Positions 1 through 7,441 of a stretch of DNA of 64,000 bases are shown one piece after another. This DNA is from Halosimplex salinum (GTDB lineage: Archaea > Halobacteriota > Halobacteria > Halobacteriales > Haloarculaceae): NCBI RefSeq assembly GCF_003730195.1, contig NZ_QWGG01000015.1:1-64000 (forward strand), given 5' to 3'. The notes below the pieces were generated by a model, which ran no database searches, was not told where the DNA came from, and was given only the letters and a program-made list of their open reading frames with translations. Made by a program: the position numbers and the translations under genes. The stretch's first letter is position 1. Every line of letters begins with the position of its first letter.

Positions 1-1
1 G

Positions 2-1652
2 CTGGCGACGTGGCGCCAGCAGGGACGGAATCCCTACGCGGAACTCAAGCGCGTCGTCGAAAACAACGAGATGGTCTCACAGACTCACGCTGTGCCTGCC
101 GTCGAATCCTCGGGGTAAACACATACCCTTTGCCGAAGCGACCGACGCACTTCCAAGTATCTCCCAAACTGCGATTCGTGCTGACGGTAACGAAGACTCC
201 GACTCGGAGGAGGAGGAGGGCGAGGACTCAACACTCACCGACCCTGACCGGGAGGTTGGGGAAGACCCACCCGAAGGACGTATTGCGGATATTATTGGGG
301 CTTGTCTCCCCGAAATGCCCGACGAAGAACCGCCGGGTTGGGAGACAGTCGAAGGCCGGTTGAGAGAGATAATCTCGGGTAACGACTTCGAGAGTTCGCC
401 CATCCGTGCGTTCTCCGTACCCGCCTCGATGATTGCTGGTGAAGACTGGCGGTTCGTCCCCGCCGATGAAGAAGAAGCCCTCGGGAACATCGAAGCCGGA
501 GGAACGCAGTTCCAAGAATACGCGAATGGTGAGGAACTATCGAAAAACGGTGTTCAGACGGGAGCAAACCCGATATTTAAACTCACCGAGGACACCCTGA
601 GAGACTACGACCTCGAAGACGAACTCGTGAAGGAATTGGTCAGCGGTGAGGACGTACACCGATGGCATACCGACGTTCCGGACTATCCGAAGCTCCTCTA
701 TATCGCAAACGACGACGAACTCGAAGATTACCCCGGAGCGAAAGAGTACCTGTTCGACAACAAAGACAGTCTCGAAGACCGCTACTGTGTCACCGATGAA
801 CACAGACGTTGGTTTGACTTAGCCCGGAACCGACCGGACACGTTCGGTAAGGAACTCATCTTTACGCCGGACGTTAGCTACTACAGCAACTTCTGGTACG
901 AACCGACCGGAGACGTGTACGGGTTGAACTCCATCTATGTGCTGTACATCATCGATGGGTTTGACCCCTACTACCAGCTTGGCGTCTTCAACAGCAACGT
1001 CGCGCAGTTCTTCATTCGGCGTATCGCTTCGAGCTACGGGAGCGACTACCTGAGGTATCAATGGGACTATACGAAGAAGGTTCCCCTACCCGACCCGTCT
1101 GACGTGCCCACCGAATTAGTCGAGAAGGTCAAAGATGCCGCCGAGGAACTTTCCGACCTCCGTGAGGACTACGTCGAAGCCAAACAACTTCGGGAGAACC
1201 CGGCGGAGCTACTGGACGAGTTCGAGACGAAGTCCCTGTCCTACGCCGGCTACATCGACCGGCTTGGCTTTCAGGACTTGGAGGGAGAACTACACCCAAG
1301 CCTCGATGCGGAGACTATCCGGTTCGGAGTGACCGGGGCAAGCATCGAGTTCAACGATGAACGAGCCGCTGAAATCGTGTACGAGCTGTTACAGGCTCTC
1401 GAAGTCACTACGGGCGACGAACTCCGAAGCCTCGAACTCCCCGCCCTCAAAGAAGACCTCGTGGCGGTGTACGAGCGTTACGAGGACGCACGCAACACCG
1501 TAGAGGAAGCTCCGGAGGAAGCGAAAGACCTCGAACGCGAGTACAACGAAGTCGTGTACGACCTCTACGATTTGGACGAGGACACGAAAGAACTCATCCG
1601 CGACCGCGTTGCCCGACCTGAAAATCCGCTCGAACCGCGAGAAATCGAGTAG
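2..1652 (+). pseudogene. Type IIG (Eco57I/TaqI-like) restriction-modification enzyme, 3' part, apparent frameshift
   Basis: This is the C-terminal part of a combined DNA methylase/endonuclease; the methylase core lies off the left edge. The tail looks like a TaqI-type target-recognition domain: PKLLYI, then YGLNSIYVLYI, then LGVFNSNVAQFFIRR and KKVPLPDP, the usual order of strand and helix motifs, followed by a helical, charged C-terminus (YVEAKQLRENP onward). Reading from base 2 gives plausible protein to a TAA at 116-118; the frame starting at base 3 is then plausible from about 117 to 1652. Dropping one G from the GGGG run at 112-115 joins them as VESSGKHIPF, so I infer a +1 frameshift or a sequencing error. 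From base 315 alone the open frame is 445 residues. Codon use is less GC-rich than in genes right of 4140, in keeping with transfer on an element. Confidence 0.72.
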
Positions 1653-1655
1653 TTC

Positions 1656-2192
1656 CTACCTGTTCGGCAGTTCCCGCTTCCCGTCTCTCACGCACGGCCA
1701 GCAGGGGAAGCCGTCGGATAACCCCGCACAGTCACACTCGTCGTGTTCTGCCGCATCGAGGGGTTTGGACTCCCCGCCGACTCCCTCGGTCGTTGCCCCA
1801 CCGTCTGCCCGGAGCTTGTCCGACAACGTCGATGCGTTCGACCGCTCGGGATTCCCGCTCGGCGTCGGACAATTCACCGACGCTTCGAGGACGACCGGGC
1901 CGCCGACCGTAGCGAGAGCGACTTTGTGCTTACAGTCGTACTCCTCGTTGTACTTGTCCGCCGGACACTCACACTCCGCCGGAACGAGGACGCCGTCGCG
2001 GTCTTCGACGCCGACAAGATACGAGTGGTCGGCCTTCTCGAAGCCGTAGGATGCGTTGGTGACGCGAACCAGATGCGGGGCTTCGACCGCGAACTCCCAC
2101 GACTCCCACGAGACGCGCTTCGACGTTTTCGCGCCGAAGTTCAGGTATTCAACAGCGTTGCGCTTATCTTCCGCAGGGGCATTAGTGTTCAT
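1656..2192 (-). CDS. SWIM zinc-finger domain protein
   Basis: A 178-residue protein with a SWIM-type zinc site, Cys74-x-Cys76 ... Cys87-x-His89 (within ECECPADK and YDCKHKVAL). SWIM fingers bind DNA or protein partners; the exact role here is unknown. The N-terminal 70 residues form the strand-rich region that usually precedes SWIM in haloarchaeal proteins (SWEFAVEAPHLVRVTN). The C-terminus has a second Cys cluster (CDCAGL, CWPC) that may hold another metal. I chose the start giving MNTNAPAEDK; a longer frame reaches 2255 but its extra residues look unlike the family. It converges with the restriction gene, three bases apart, so it may be its accessory or only co-cargo of the element. Confidence 0.8.
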   Translation of the reverse strand: MNTNAPAEDKRNAVEYLNFGAKTSKRVSWESWEFAVEAPHLVRVTNASYGFEKADHSYLVGVEDRDGVLVPAECECPADKYNEEYDCKHKVALATVGGPVVLEASVNCPTPSGNPERSNASTLSDKLRADGGATTEGVGGESKPLDAAEHDECDCAGLSDGFPCWPCVRDGKRELPNR

Positions 2193-2305
2193 TGCTTCGG
2201 TTGGCCCGAAGCGCGGTCGGTGTTCCAGCACCGGCCATTTCTGCGACGGCGACACCGCGCTTCGTACTCAGTAGTCTATCGGGCAGTCTATTAAAGGTTC
2301 CCAAA

Positions 2306-2320
2306 TACTACAACGTTGTA
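2306..2320. promoter_or_regulatory. TACTACAAC motif with 12-bp palindrome TACAACGTTGTA
   Basis: A perfect palindrome lies at 2309-2320 between the divergent SWIM gene and the 69-residue gene. Its left half TACTACAAC occurs again at 2702-2710. The position between two start codons suggests an operator for an element-encoded regulator; this is inference. Confidence 0.45.
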
Positions 2321-2362
2321 AGGCATAGGAACTACTAACCCCTCGCACGCAGGAGACACTAT

Positions 2363-2572
2363 ATGGTCTTTCGCCGCGCCCTGATGACGAAACGAGAACG
2401 CGAACTCATCGAGGGAGACGACGACGCCGACGACCTCCGGTATCAGGCAGTCTCCCGAGTTCGTCGGAAGATAGAGGACGAACTAACGACCGACGCGGAG
2501 ATACTACGGGAACACCACCCGGAACTCTACGCCGAACTACAGGACGCCGTCTGTTCCGACGACTCCAAATAG
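2363..2572 (+). CDS. Small conserved haloarchaeal protein, unknown function
   Basis: A 69-residue, highly charged, mostly helical protein (MTKRERELIEGDDDADDLRYQ region, then RRKIEDELTTDAEILREHHP). An AGGAG at 2351-2355 sits seven bases before ATG 2363, which supports this start; a second ATG at 2384 would give a protein beginning MTKRERELI and is the alternative. I do not recognise a domain. It lies between two motif-rich non-coding stretches inside the integrated element, so a role in element control is possible but unproven. Confidence 0.65.
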   Translation: MVFRRALMTKRERELIEGDDDADDLRYQAVSRVRRKIEDELTTDAEILREHHPELYAELQDAVCSDDSK

Positions 2573-3193
2573 TTCGACAATCGACGTACCTACTGCGGTT
2601 TCTCGAAGTTGTCTCTCCTACTGTGTCTCCTCTATGCCACCTACATAGGAGACATACTGTAGGGGAACTACTGAGTGTTCTACTGAGGTAGTGTATCGGT
2701 TTACTACAACCCCTCGATGCGTTAGAACACAGTAGTTAGACCGGAAGTGGTGAGACACCTACTGTATATACATAGTAGGAGGCCCCCTGTTCCCACCGGC
2801 AGACGGCCACCCCGCCGAACCCGACCAGCGACACCCCACCCGTTTCCCACCAGACGCCACAGCAAGCTCGCTACGGGATTCTTTTTTCGACCGAAGGGGA
2901 ATCATCATCTCGGAGAAAAGACTGGCGGAGAAAGCGCGAGAGAAGCCGCACGAATAATCAGCGTAAGATTGGCACAACCACCACAAAATAAACGACAGTT
3001 GTCGAAACAAACACCCCGGTTAGAACATTCATCCGAGTTCCGTGCGTGAGTGTTAGTAAGTCGCTCCGAGAATTTTCCCGTCTGAGGTCAGGAATACAGG
3101 TTGCCGAACCCGCCGATTTCGAGGGTTTCAGAATCCCGGAAAACGGGGCGTATGGGGACTACTCGCCGGCAAAGAAAACCGCTGGACGGCAGT
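2573..3193. repeat. 620-base non-coding stretch with a CTACTG motif cluster
   Basis: No convincing gene is seen here. Between 2590 and 2779 the hexamer CTACTG occurs at 2590, 2618, 2668, 2680 and 2759 and inverted (CAGTAG) at 2730; TACTACAAC is at 2702-2710. At 2758-2779 the arms CCTACT and AGTAGG flank a TATA-like GTATATAC core. Such spacing suggests iterons or repeated operator sites. From about 2800 to 3190 I see only weak open frames with poor codon use, plus an A-rich patch at 2980-3010. Confidence 0.5.
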
Positions 3194-3364
3194 TCAGCCA
3201 AACAGTTCTTCGGCGTTGACCTCCGTGGTGGTTGAAGCCACCTCGAAGGGTTCGGCCTCCCGTTCGGCCTGCCGGAGTTCGTCAAGCGTTCGCTCGTTCT
3301 CGATGATACTGCGTTCGATTCGGAGCGCAAGCGCGTCAAGTTCGTCGTGAATGTCTCCTGCCAT
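3194..3364 (-). CDS. 56-residue coiled-coil-like small protein
   Basis: A short but convincing gene: the translation starts MAGDIHDELDALALRIERS, continues with ENERTLDELRQAEREAEPF and ends AEELFG. The first 38 residues form one amphipathic acidic helix with heptad-spaced Leu/Ile, and the codon pattern is typical of haloarchaeal coding DNA, unlike the frame that covers it on the same strand (3088-3477). Function is unknown; by size and place it resembles small accessory or regulatory proteins of integrated elements. Start and stop are unambiguous in this frame. Confidence 0.6.
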   Translation of the reverse strand: MAGDIHDELDALALRIERSIIENERTLDELRQAEREAEPFEVASTTTEVNAEELFG

Positions 3365-3641
3365 CCATTTGACCTTCTCCCGTAGCCGGTCTTACGTGTA
3401 GCGGTTAGCCCCGATTCACGGCGTTGGTTCCAGACCCCTCGATGCGGTGGGCCGCTCAAGACGACCACCGGAATCACGCATCCTTAGGCAAGAGTCGGGA
3501 TTCGCTCATTAGTCCGAAGTACACTTATAAATAAACGCAGAGTACGAACGGGAAAGTGAGGGACGTGGGAGGGATTCGAGACGGAAGCCGTGTAGCGTTT
3601 TCCGGTGATACTGGCGCGACACGCCGGGGAGTACCCGTTAA

Positions 3642-3736
3642 CTATTTAAAACTGTGTGTAGTGTTTTCTGACATAGAGAGTCAGAAGTGGGCGAAAGCCG
3701 GCAAAGGTAGCCTCTTTCCGCCGCTGAAAGCGGCGG
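3642..3736 (+). promoter_or_regulatory. TATA element followed by three hairpins, abutting the truncated tRNA
   Basis: A TATA-like CTATTTAAA at 3642-3650 would start transcription near 3672. What follows is highly foldable: TTCTGAC/GTCAGAA stem at 3666-3686, a GGC-GAAA-GCC tetraloop hairpin near 3689-3698, and a perfect 8-bp stem CCGCCGCT-GAA-AGCGGCGG at 3718-3736 that ends exactly where tRNA homology starts. Another TATA-like element is at 3525-3533. It may be the terminus of the element or a small structured RNA. The 3365-3641 stretch holds no gene I can support. Confidence 0.4.
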
Positions 3737-3792
3737 GGTAAAGCGCGTCCTTGGTAAGGACGAGAGCCCGGGTTCAAATCCCGGCCTAGGCT
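3737..3792 (+). pseudogene. 5'-truncated tRNA-Thr (GGT anticodon), integration scar
   Basis: Anticodon arm CGTCC-TTGGTAA-GGACG gives anticodon GGT (Thr). It is followed by the T arm CCGGG-TTCAAAT-CCCGG and the 3' acceptor strand CCTAGGC with discriminator T. The matching 5' acceptor GCCTAGG and a normal D arm are absent; the hairpin 3718-3736 takes their place. A 3' tRNA fragment next to mobile cargo is the classic product of tyrosine-recombinase integration, with the intact tRNA expected at the other end, left of this window. Confidence 0.85.
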
Positions 3793-3831
3793 CTTCTCGC
3801 GAACTCACGTCGCGAAGTTCCATCTTCGCGA
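3769..3831 (+). repeat. 63-bp att-like direct repeat, copy 1
   Basis: This copy runs from the T arm of the truncated tRNA-Thr through its 3' flank. It matches 4076-4138 with two mismatches; 3788-3831 and 4095-4138 are identical over 44 bp. The flank forms a hairpin, CGCGAAG-TTCCAT-CTTCGCG, enclosed in this copy by CTCACG/CGTGAG arms (3811 region to 3842). Confidence 0.85.
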
Positions 3832-3934
3832 CTCTCGTGAGCGTGAGTGCCGATACCGGGATTTGAACCCTGGAAGTCGCAGACCCGGAACGGCCGAGCG
3901 AGAGCGAGGCCGCACGCCCGGAACGTCTTCCTCC

Positions 3935-3956
3935 GGTTCAAATCCCGGCCTAGGCT
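3935..3956 (+). repeat. tRNA-Thr 3'-end remnant, middle copy (22 bp)
   Basis: These 22 bases are identical to 3771-3792 (T arm to discriminator of tRNA-Thr), then the flank diverges. Minus-strand T-arm-like remnants lie nearby at about 3855-3873 and 4018-4036. No intact tRNA can be drawn here. Confidence 0.75.
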
Positions 3957-4075
3957 TCTTGCGGCACGCTTCTGCGAGGCGTTTCATCGCCGAGCGACGC
4001 CTGTGCCGCGAAGCCGTTCCCGGGATTCGAACACGCGAGTCCCAGCGCGAACGAAGTGAGCGACCGTCTCGCAGT

Positions 4076-4138
4076 CGGGTTCAAACCCCGGCCGAGGCTC
4101 TTCTCGCGAACTCACGTCGCGAAGTTCCATCTTCGCGA
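4076..4138 (+). repeat. 63-bp att-like direct repeat, copy 2
   Basis: Second copy of the tRNA-Thr T-arm/flank repeat, 307 bases after the first, with two substitutions in the T arm (AAAT to AAAC, CCTAGG to CCGAGG). It marks the right border of the integration scar; ordinary core genes begin at once (4144). No gene is supported between 3793 and 4143. Confidence 0.85.
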
Positions 4139-4143
4139 TCACA

Positions 4144-4530
4144 TTACGCGAAATCGGTCCGACAGGCCACCGACCAGCCACACGTTGAATCGTCGACCAG
4201 TCGGTCGTAGAAGCGGCGCAGTCCCTCGGAGTCGGTCTCGGGGAGGACGTGCAACTGGACGGCGCGGTTCCGGACGGTCACGCGGAACACGTCGCCCGTC
4301 TCGTCGTCGCGGACGAGGTACAGCAGCATCGGGAGCTCCATGAAGTCGCCCGAGCGGTAGGGGCCGGAGTCGAGGACGGACGCGACGAGCGTTTCGAGGT
4401 CGTCGTTCGGGCGGTCGTCGTCGGGGGTCAACTCGAACACCGTCTCGCCCTCGTACTCGACGCCGCCGCTCCGCGGATAGTTCCGTTCGGGCCGGCCGGG
4501 GATGGCGAACGTGGGGTCACGCGCCGTCAT
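4144..4530 (-). CDS. Conserved haloarchaeal hypothetical protein
   Basis: A 128-residue acidic soluble protein. It begins MTARDPTFAIPGRPERNYPR and has a central alpha/beta stretch (GDFMELPMLLYLVRDDETGDVFRVTV) and a C-terminal segment RRFYDRLV...CGWSV. I do not recognise a family; the alternating strand pattern suggests a small single-domain fold. It is the first core gene right of the tRNA-Thr scar and its stop is six bases from the last att-like copy, so the scar sits just beyond its 3' end. Codon use matches core genes. Confidence 0.7.
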   Translation of the reverse strand: MTARDPTFAIPGRPERNYPRSGGVEYEGETVFELTPDDDRPNDDLETLVASVLDSGPYRSGDFMELPMLLYLVRDDETGDVFRVTVRNRAVQLHVLPETDSEGLRRFYDRLVDDSTCGWSVACRTDFA

Positions 4531-4632
4531 AGAGTCGCCTCACCGGGTGATAGGGCGGGATCCCTTTTAACTTCTCGCGCACCGCTCGGGGTCAGTCGGG
4601 GACTTCGGGCGGCAAAACCGCGGGTCGACGCC

Positions 4633-6216
4633 TCAGTCGTCGGTCGTGGGTTCGGCGTCGGGGTCGGTGTCGGGAGCGGGGCCGACGCCGGGGGCGTCGT
4701 CGGTGAGGTCGGCGTCGCGCCAGGTACCGCGCCTGTACCAGGCGAAGGCGATGGCGGCGCCGGAGATGTTCGAGACGGCGAAGGCGAGCCAGATGCCCTC
4801 GTAGCCGAGGTCGAAGGCGGCGACCGCTTCGATGGGGGCGGCGAGGAGGGCCGCGAGCGGGTCGAACGGGACGGCGCCGACGATCCCGGCGATCCAGGAC
4901 CCCTCGTAGGCGAACGTCTGGGAGGCGAAGAGGGCGACGGGGAGGCGGATGGCACCGAGCATCCCGATGGAGATGAGGGCGGCGGTCATCGTCTTGCCGG
5001 CGCCGCGGAACCCGCCCTTGTAGGAGTGGAAGATGCCGGTGAACCCGAAGGTGGGCGCGACGTAGCGGAGGAAGAGCCGGCCGACCTCGACCACTTCGGG
5101 GTCGTCGGAGAAGATGGCGACGATGTTGCCGGCGCCGAGCCAGGTGAGCACGCCGACGGCGGCGAGGACGACGAACATCGCGCGGGCGGCGAAGTGGCTG
5201 GCCGAGGCCGCGCGGTCCTCCTCCTGGGCGCCGATGTTCTGGCCGGCCATCGTCTCGACGCCCCGGCCGACCGCGATGGCGGGGAGGAAAATGACCGAGA
5301 ACATGCGGACGCCGACGCCGTAGGCGGCGACGACGACGGTCGGGAACGCGCTGACGATGACGAGCATCAGGTTCACGGCGATGGCGTTGCCGGTGCCCTC
5401 GATGGAGGCGGGGACGCCGATACGGAGGAGTTTCCGCAGGTACGCCAGGTCGGGTTTCATGTCCGCGAGACGTATCTTGACGCCGCGAGTGCCCTGGAAC
5501 ATGATCCCGAGGCCGATGGCGGTCGCGAGCGCTCGCGAGGCGATAGTCGCGTAGGCGGCGCCCTCGACGCCGAGGCGGGGGAACGGGCCCCACCCGAAGA
5601 TGAGGAACGGGTCCAGCACCATGTTGACGAGGACGGTGACGAACATGACGAGCATCGGGGTGATCGTGTCGCCGTAGCCGCGCATCAGCGACATGAACAC
5701 GAAGAAGGCGAACATGAACACCATCCCGAGCGAGATGATCTCGAGGTAGGCGGTCGCGCCGGGGAGCACGTCGTCGGACGCGCCGAGCAACTGGAGGAGG
5801 TCGCCGACGATGAAGTACCCGACGGTCCCGAGGATCAGCGAGGCGATGATAGCGAACGTGACGGTCTGGGAGGCGGCGAACTCCGCCTGTCGTTCGTCGT
5901 CGGCGCCGATGTTCTGGGCGACGAGGATGCTCCCCGCGATAGAGATGCCCAGCCCCAGCGAGATGAGGAAGAAGACGACGGGGAAGGCGAAGCTGATGGC
6001 CGCCAGCGCCTCCGTGCTGTACCGGCCGAGCCAGATGGTGTCGACCAGGTTGTACATCGTCTGGAGGAGGTTCGTGATCACGATGGGGATCGAGAGGTAG
6101 AACAGCGGTCTGGCGATCCCGCCGGAGGTCAGGTCGAACTCCTCGCGGTCCTTGAACACCATGTTCACCCGCCTGCGAACGCCCGCGACGAGGCGGTCGA
6201 TGCCGGAGTCCGCCAT
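4633..6216 (-). CDS. MATE-family multidrug/cation antiporter
   Basis: A 527-residue membrane protein with about twelve hydrophobic segments in two homologous halves, as in MATE exporters that expel drugs or organic cations in exchange for Na+ or H+. The first segment pattern IARPLFYLSIPIVITNLLQ and the following LVDTIWLGRYSTEALAA are typical of the family, as is MRGYGDTITPM near residue 190. The C-terminus is an acidic tail (DPDAEPTTDD). Its ATG shares the A of the upstream tetR stop (TGATG), so the two are translationally coupled and the TetR protein is the likely regulator of this exporter. Confidence 0.93.
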   Translation of the reverse strand: MADSGIDRLVAGVRRRVNMVFKDREEFDLTSGGIARPLFYLSIPIVITNLLQTMYNLVDTIWLGRYSTEALAAISFAFPVVFFLISLGLGISIAGSILVAQNIGADDERQAEFAASQTVTFAIIASLILGTVGYFIVGDLLQLLGASDDVLPGATAYLEIISLGMVFMFAFFVFMSLMRGYGDTITPMLVMFVTVLVNMVLDPFLIFGWGPFPRLGVEGAAYATIASRALATAIGLGIMFQGTRGVKIRLADMKPDLAYLRKLLRIGVPASIEGTGNAIAVNLMLVIVSAFPTVVVAAYGVGVRMFSVIFLPAIAVGRGVETMAGQNIGAQEEDRAASASHFAARAMFVVLAAVGVLTWLGAGNIVAIFSDDPEVVEVGRLFLRYVAPTFGFTGIFHSYKGGFRGAGKTMTAALISIGMLGAIRLPVALFASQTFAYEGSWIAGIVGAVPFDPLAALLAAPIEAVAAFDLGYEGIWLAFAVSNISGAAIAFAWYRRGTWRDADLTDDAPGVGPAPDTDPDAEPTTDD

Positions 6217-6920
6217 CAGTTCTCGGCCTCCGCGGGCGTCTCGGTCGATTCCGCTTCCGCCTCCGCATCGCGTCCGGCGGTGTCATCGCCGACGTCGACG
6301 ACGACGTCCGCGTCGGGCGCGACGAGGTTCTCGCGGACGTACGCGAGGAAGGTGTTGCGGGTGCTCCCGTCGGTCTCGCCGATGGCGACGCGGCGGGTGT
6401 TCACGCCGTCGATGAGCGTGGCGACGAACGCCGCGGTGTCCCGGGGGTCGACGTCCGAGCGGACGACCCCCTCGTCGATCCCGTCGGCGACGATCTCCCG
6501 GACTCTGTCGCGGACGAACGCGTCCACTCGCTCCAGTTGGTCCCGATACGCCTCCACGTACGGGGCCTGGGCCTTGATCTCCAGATAGGCCGTCTGGAAC
6601 TCTTCCGCGCCCTCGACGTCGGACTGACAGAGCACCTCGTCGACGAACGTGACCAGTCGGTCGACGGCGTGGTCGCCCTCTGTCTCCGCGAACTTCTCGG
6701 TGAAGGAGTCGTAGAGGTGGTCGAGGAAGGCGAGCAAGAGGTCCTCTTTCGTGTCGTAGTGGTAGTGCAGCGACGCCTTGCTCTTGTCCGATTCGTCCGC
6801 GATGTCCTGCATCGTCAGATCCGCGTACCCGTGTCGACAGAGCGCGCGGTAGGTGGCCTCCATGATGGCCTCCGGCGTGTCCGAGCCGGCCCCCGCGGCG
6901 CTCTCCGTCTCTCCACTCAT
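6216..6920 (-). CDS. TetR/AcrR-family transcriptional regulator of the adjacent MATE exporter
   Basis: A 234-residue regulator. Residues about 15-65 carry the TetR helix-turn-helix (LTMQDIADESDKSKASLHYH, then YDTKEDLLLAFLDHLY). The rest is the helical ligand-binding domain, ending in a long acidic tail (DVVVDVGDDTAGRDAEAE). It precedes the MATE gene in one operon. Two near-palindromes directly before its start (6929-6948, 6961-6980) point to autorepression relieved by a substrate of the exporter; the inducer cannot be read from sequence. Confidence 0.93.
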   Translation of the reverse strand: MSGETESAAGAGSDTPEAIMEATYRALCRHGYADLTMQDIADESDKSKASLHYHYDTKEDLLLAFLDHLYDSFTEKFAETEGDHAVDRLVTFVDEVLCQSDVEGAEEFQTAYLEIKAQAPYVEAYRDQLERVDAFVRDRVREIVADGIDEGVVRSDVDPRDTAAFVATLIDGVNTRRVAIGETDGSTRNTFLAYVRENLVAPDADVVVDVGDDTAGRDAEAEAESTETPAEAEN

Positions 6921-6928
6921 TACCGGAG

Positions 6929-6948
6929 TTAACTGACTGGTCAGTCAA
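6929..6948. promoter_or_regulatory. TetR operator, proximal
   Basis: A 20-bp near-palindrome whose core CTGAC-TG-GTCAG is perfect (6933-6944) lies 9 bases before the tetR ATG. It shares its half-site with 6961-6980. Confidence 0.65.
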
Positions 6949-6960
6949 AACAGTTTCGAA

Positions 6961-6980
6961 CTGACTGACCGGTTAGTCAG
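6961..6980. promoter_or_regulatory. TetR operator, distal
   Basis: CTGACTGACCGGTTAGTCAG is a 20-bp palindrome with one mismatched pair. Its centre is 32 bp from that of the proximal site, about three helical turns, so two dimers could bind the same face. Confidence 0.7.
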
Positions 6981-7093
6981 AGCGTGACACGGTCGGGGCA
7001 TCGGACGCGAGCGCGCAAGCCCTCTCTCGACGGTCGGGAATCGGCTGCACGGTTCAAATGCGTCGAGCGCGTCGATCAGAACGGGAGCGACTC

Positions 7094-7402
7094 ATGACCC
7101 ACCACCCGGACCACGAGGTCGAACTGTACAGAGACGAGGGGGCGTACGAGGTGTACGTCGACGTGCCCGGCTACGACCGCGGGGACTTCGACCTGCGCTG
7201 GCACGACGGGCGGCTCCGCGTCACCGCGGAGCAGCGCGACGCGGAGGGCGAGACGCGCGTCTACAACCGTCACGTCTCGGTGCCGCGCCGGATCGAGGCC
7301 GACGAGATATCGGCGACCTACAGCGACGGCGTGTTGCACGTGCGACTCCCCATCTCCGCTGACGAATCACGGCCCGGCACGCGCATCGAGGTCAGCGAGT
7401 AG
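7094..7402 (+). CDS. hsp20: Hsp20/alpha-crystallin small heat-shock protein
   Basis: A 102-residue protein almost entirely made of an alpha-crystallin domain: EAYEVYVDVPGYDRGDFDL-like start (residues about 12-31), WHDGRLRVTAEQ and the C-terminal strand pair YSDGVLHVRLPI. The last residues GTRIEV supply an I-x-V-type anchoring motif. Small Hsps hold unfolding proteins in soluble oligomers in the cytoplasm. Start ATG 7094 is preferred because GGGAG lies eight bases before it; an upstream ATG at 7058 would add an Arg-rich, unlikely leader. Confidence 0.88.
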   Translation: MTHHPDHEVELYRDEGAYEVYVDVPGYDRGDFDLRWHDGRLRVTAEQRDAEGETRVYNRHVSVPRRIEADEISATYSDGVLHVRLPISADESRPGTRIEVSE

Positions 7403-7441
7403 ACGACGGCCGCGGCCGACCGGAACTCGGGACGGTCCCGG

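Noticed and set aside
2747-3049. 100-residue plus-strand frame and its antisense counterpart 2759-3010
   Set aside because: Composition is unlike haloarchaeal proteins and no start signal is present.
3088-3477. 129-residue minus-strand frame
   Set aside because: Ser/Arg/Pro-rich without structure; a better 56-residue gene lies within it in another frame.
3689-3736. Guide-RNA end of an IS200/IS605 TnpB element
   Set aside because: The hairpin form is suggestive, but no tnpB gene or fragment is visible and the sequence was not matched to a known family.
3855-4036. Possible intact minus-strand tRNAs (T-arm-like sequences at 3855-3873 and 4018-4036)
   Set aside because: T stems contain mismatches and no anticodon or acceptor arms can be paired; treated as remnants.
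3638-4181. Several short frames with RPGFEP-type peptides around the tRNA-Thr scar
   Set aside because: This peptide is what tRNA T-arm sequence gives when translated on the opposite strand; they are not genes.
4249-6588. A 779-residue plus-strand open frame opposite the MATE and tetR genes
   Set aside because: It is an Asp/Glu/Gly/Arg-rich antisense shadow created by high GC; the minus strand carries recognised families with normal codon use.
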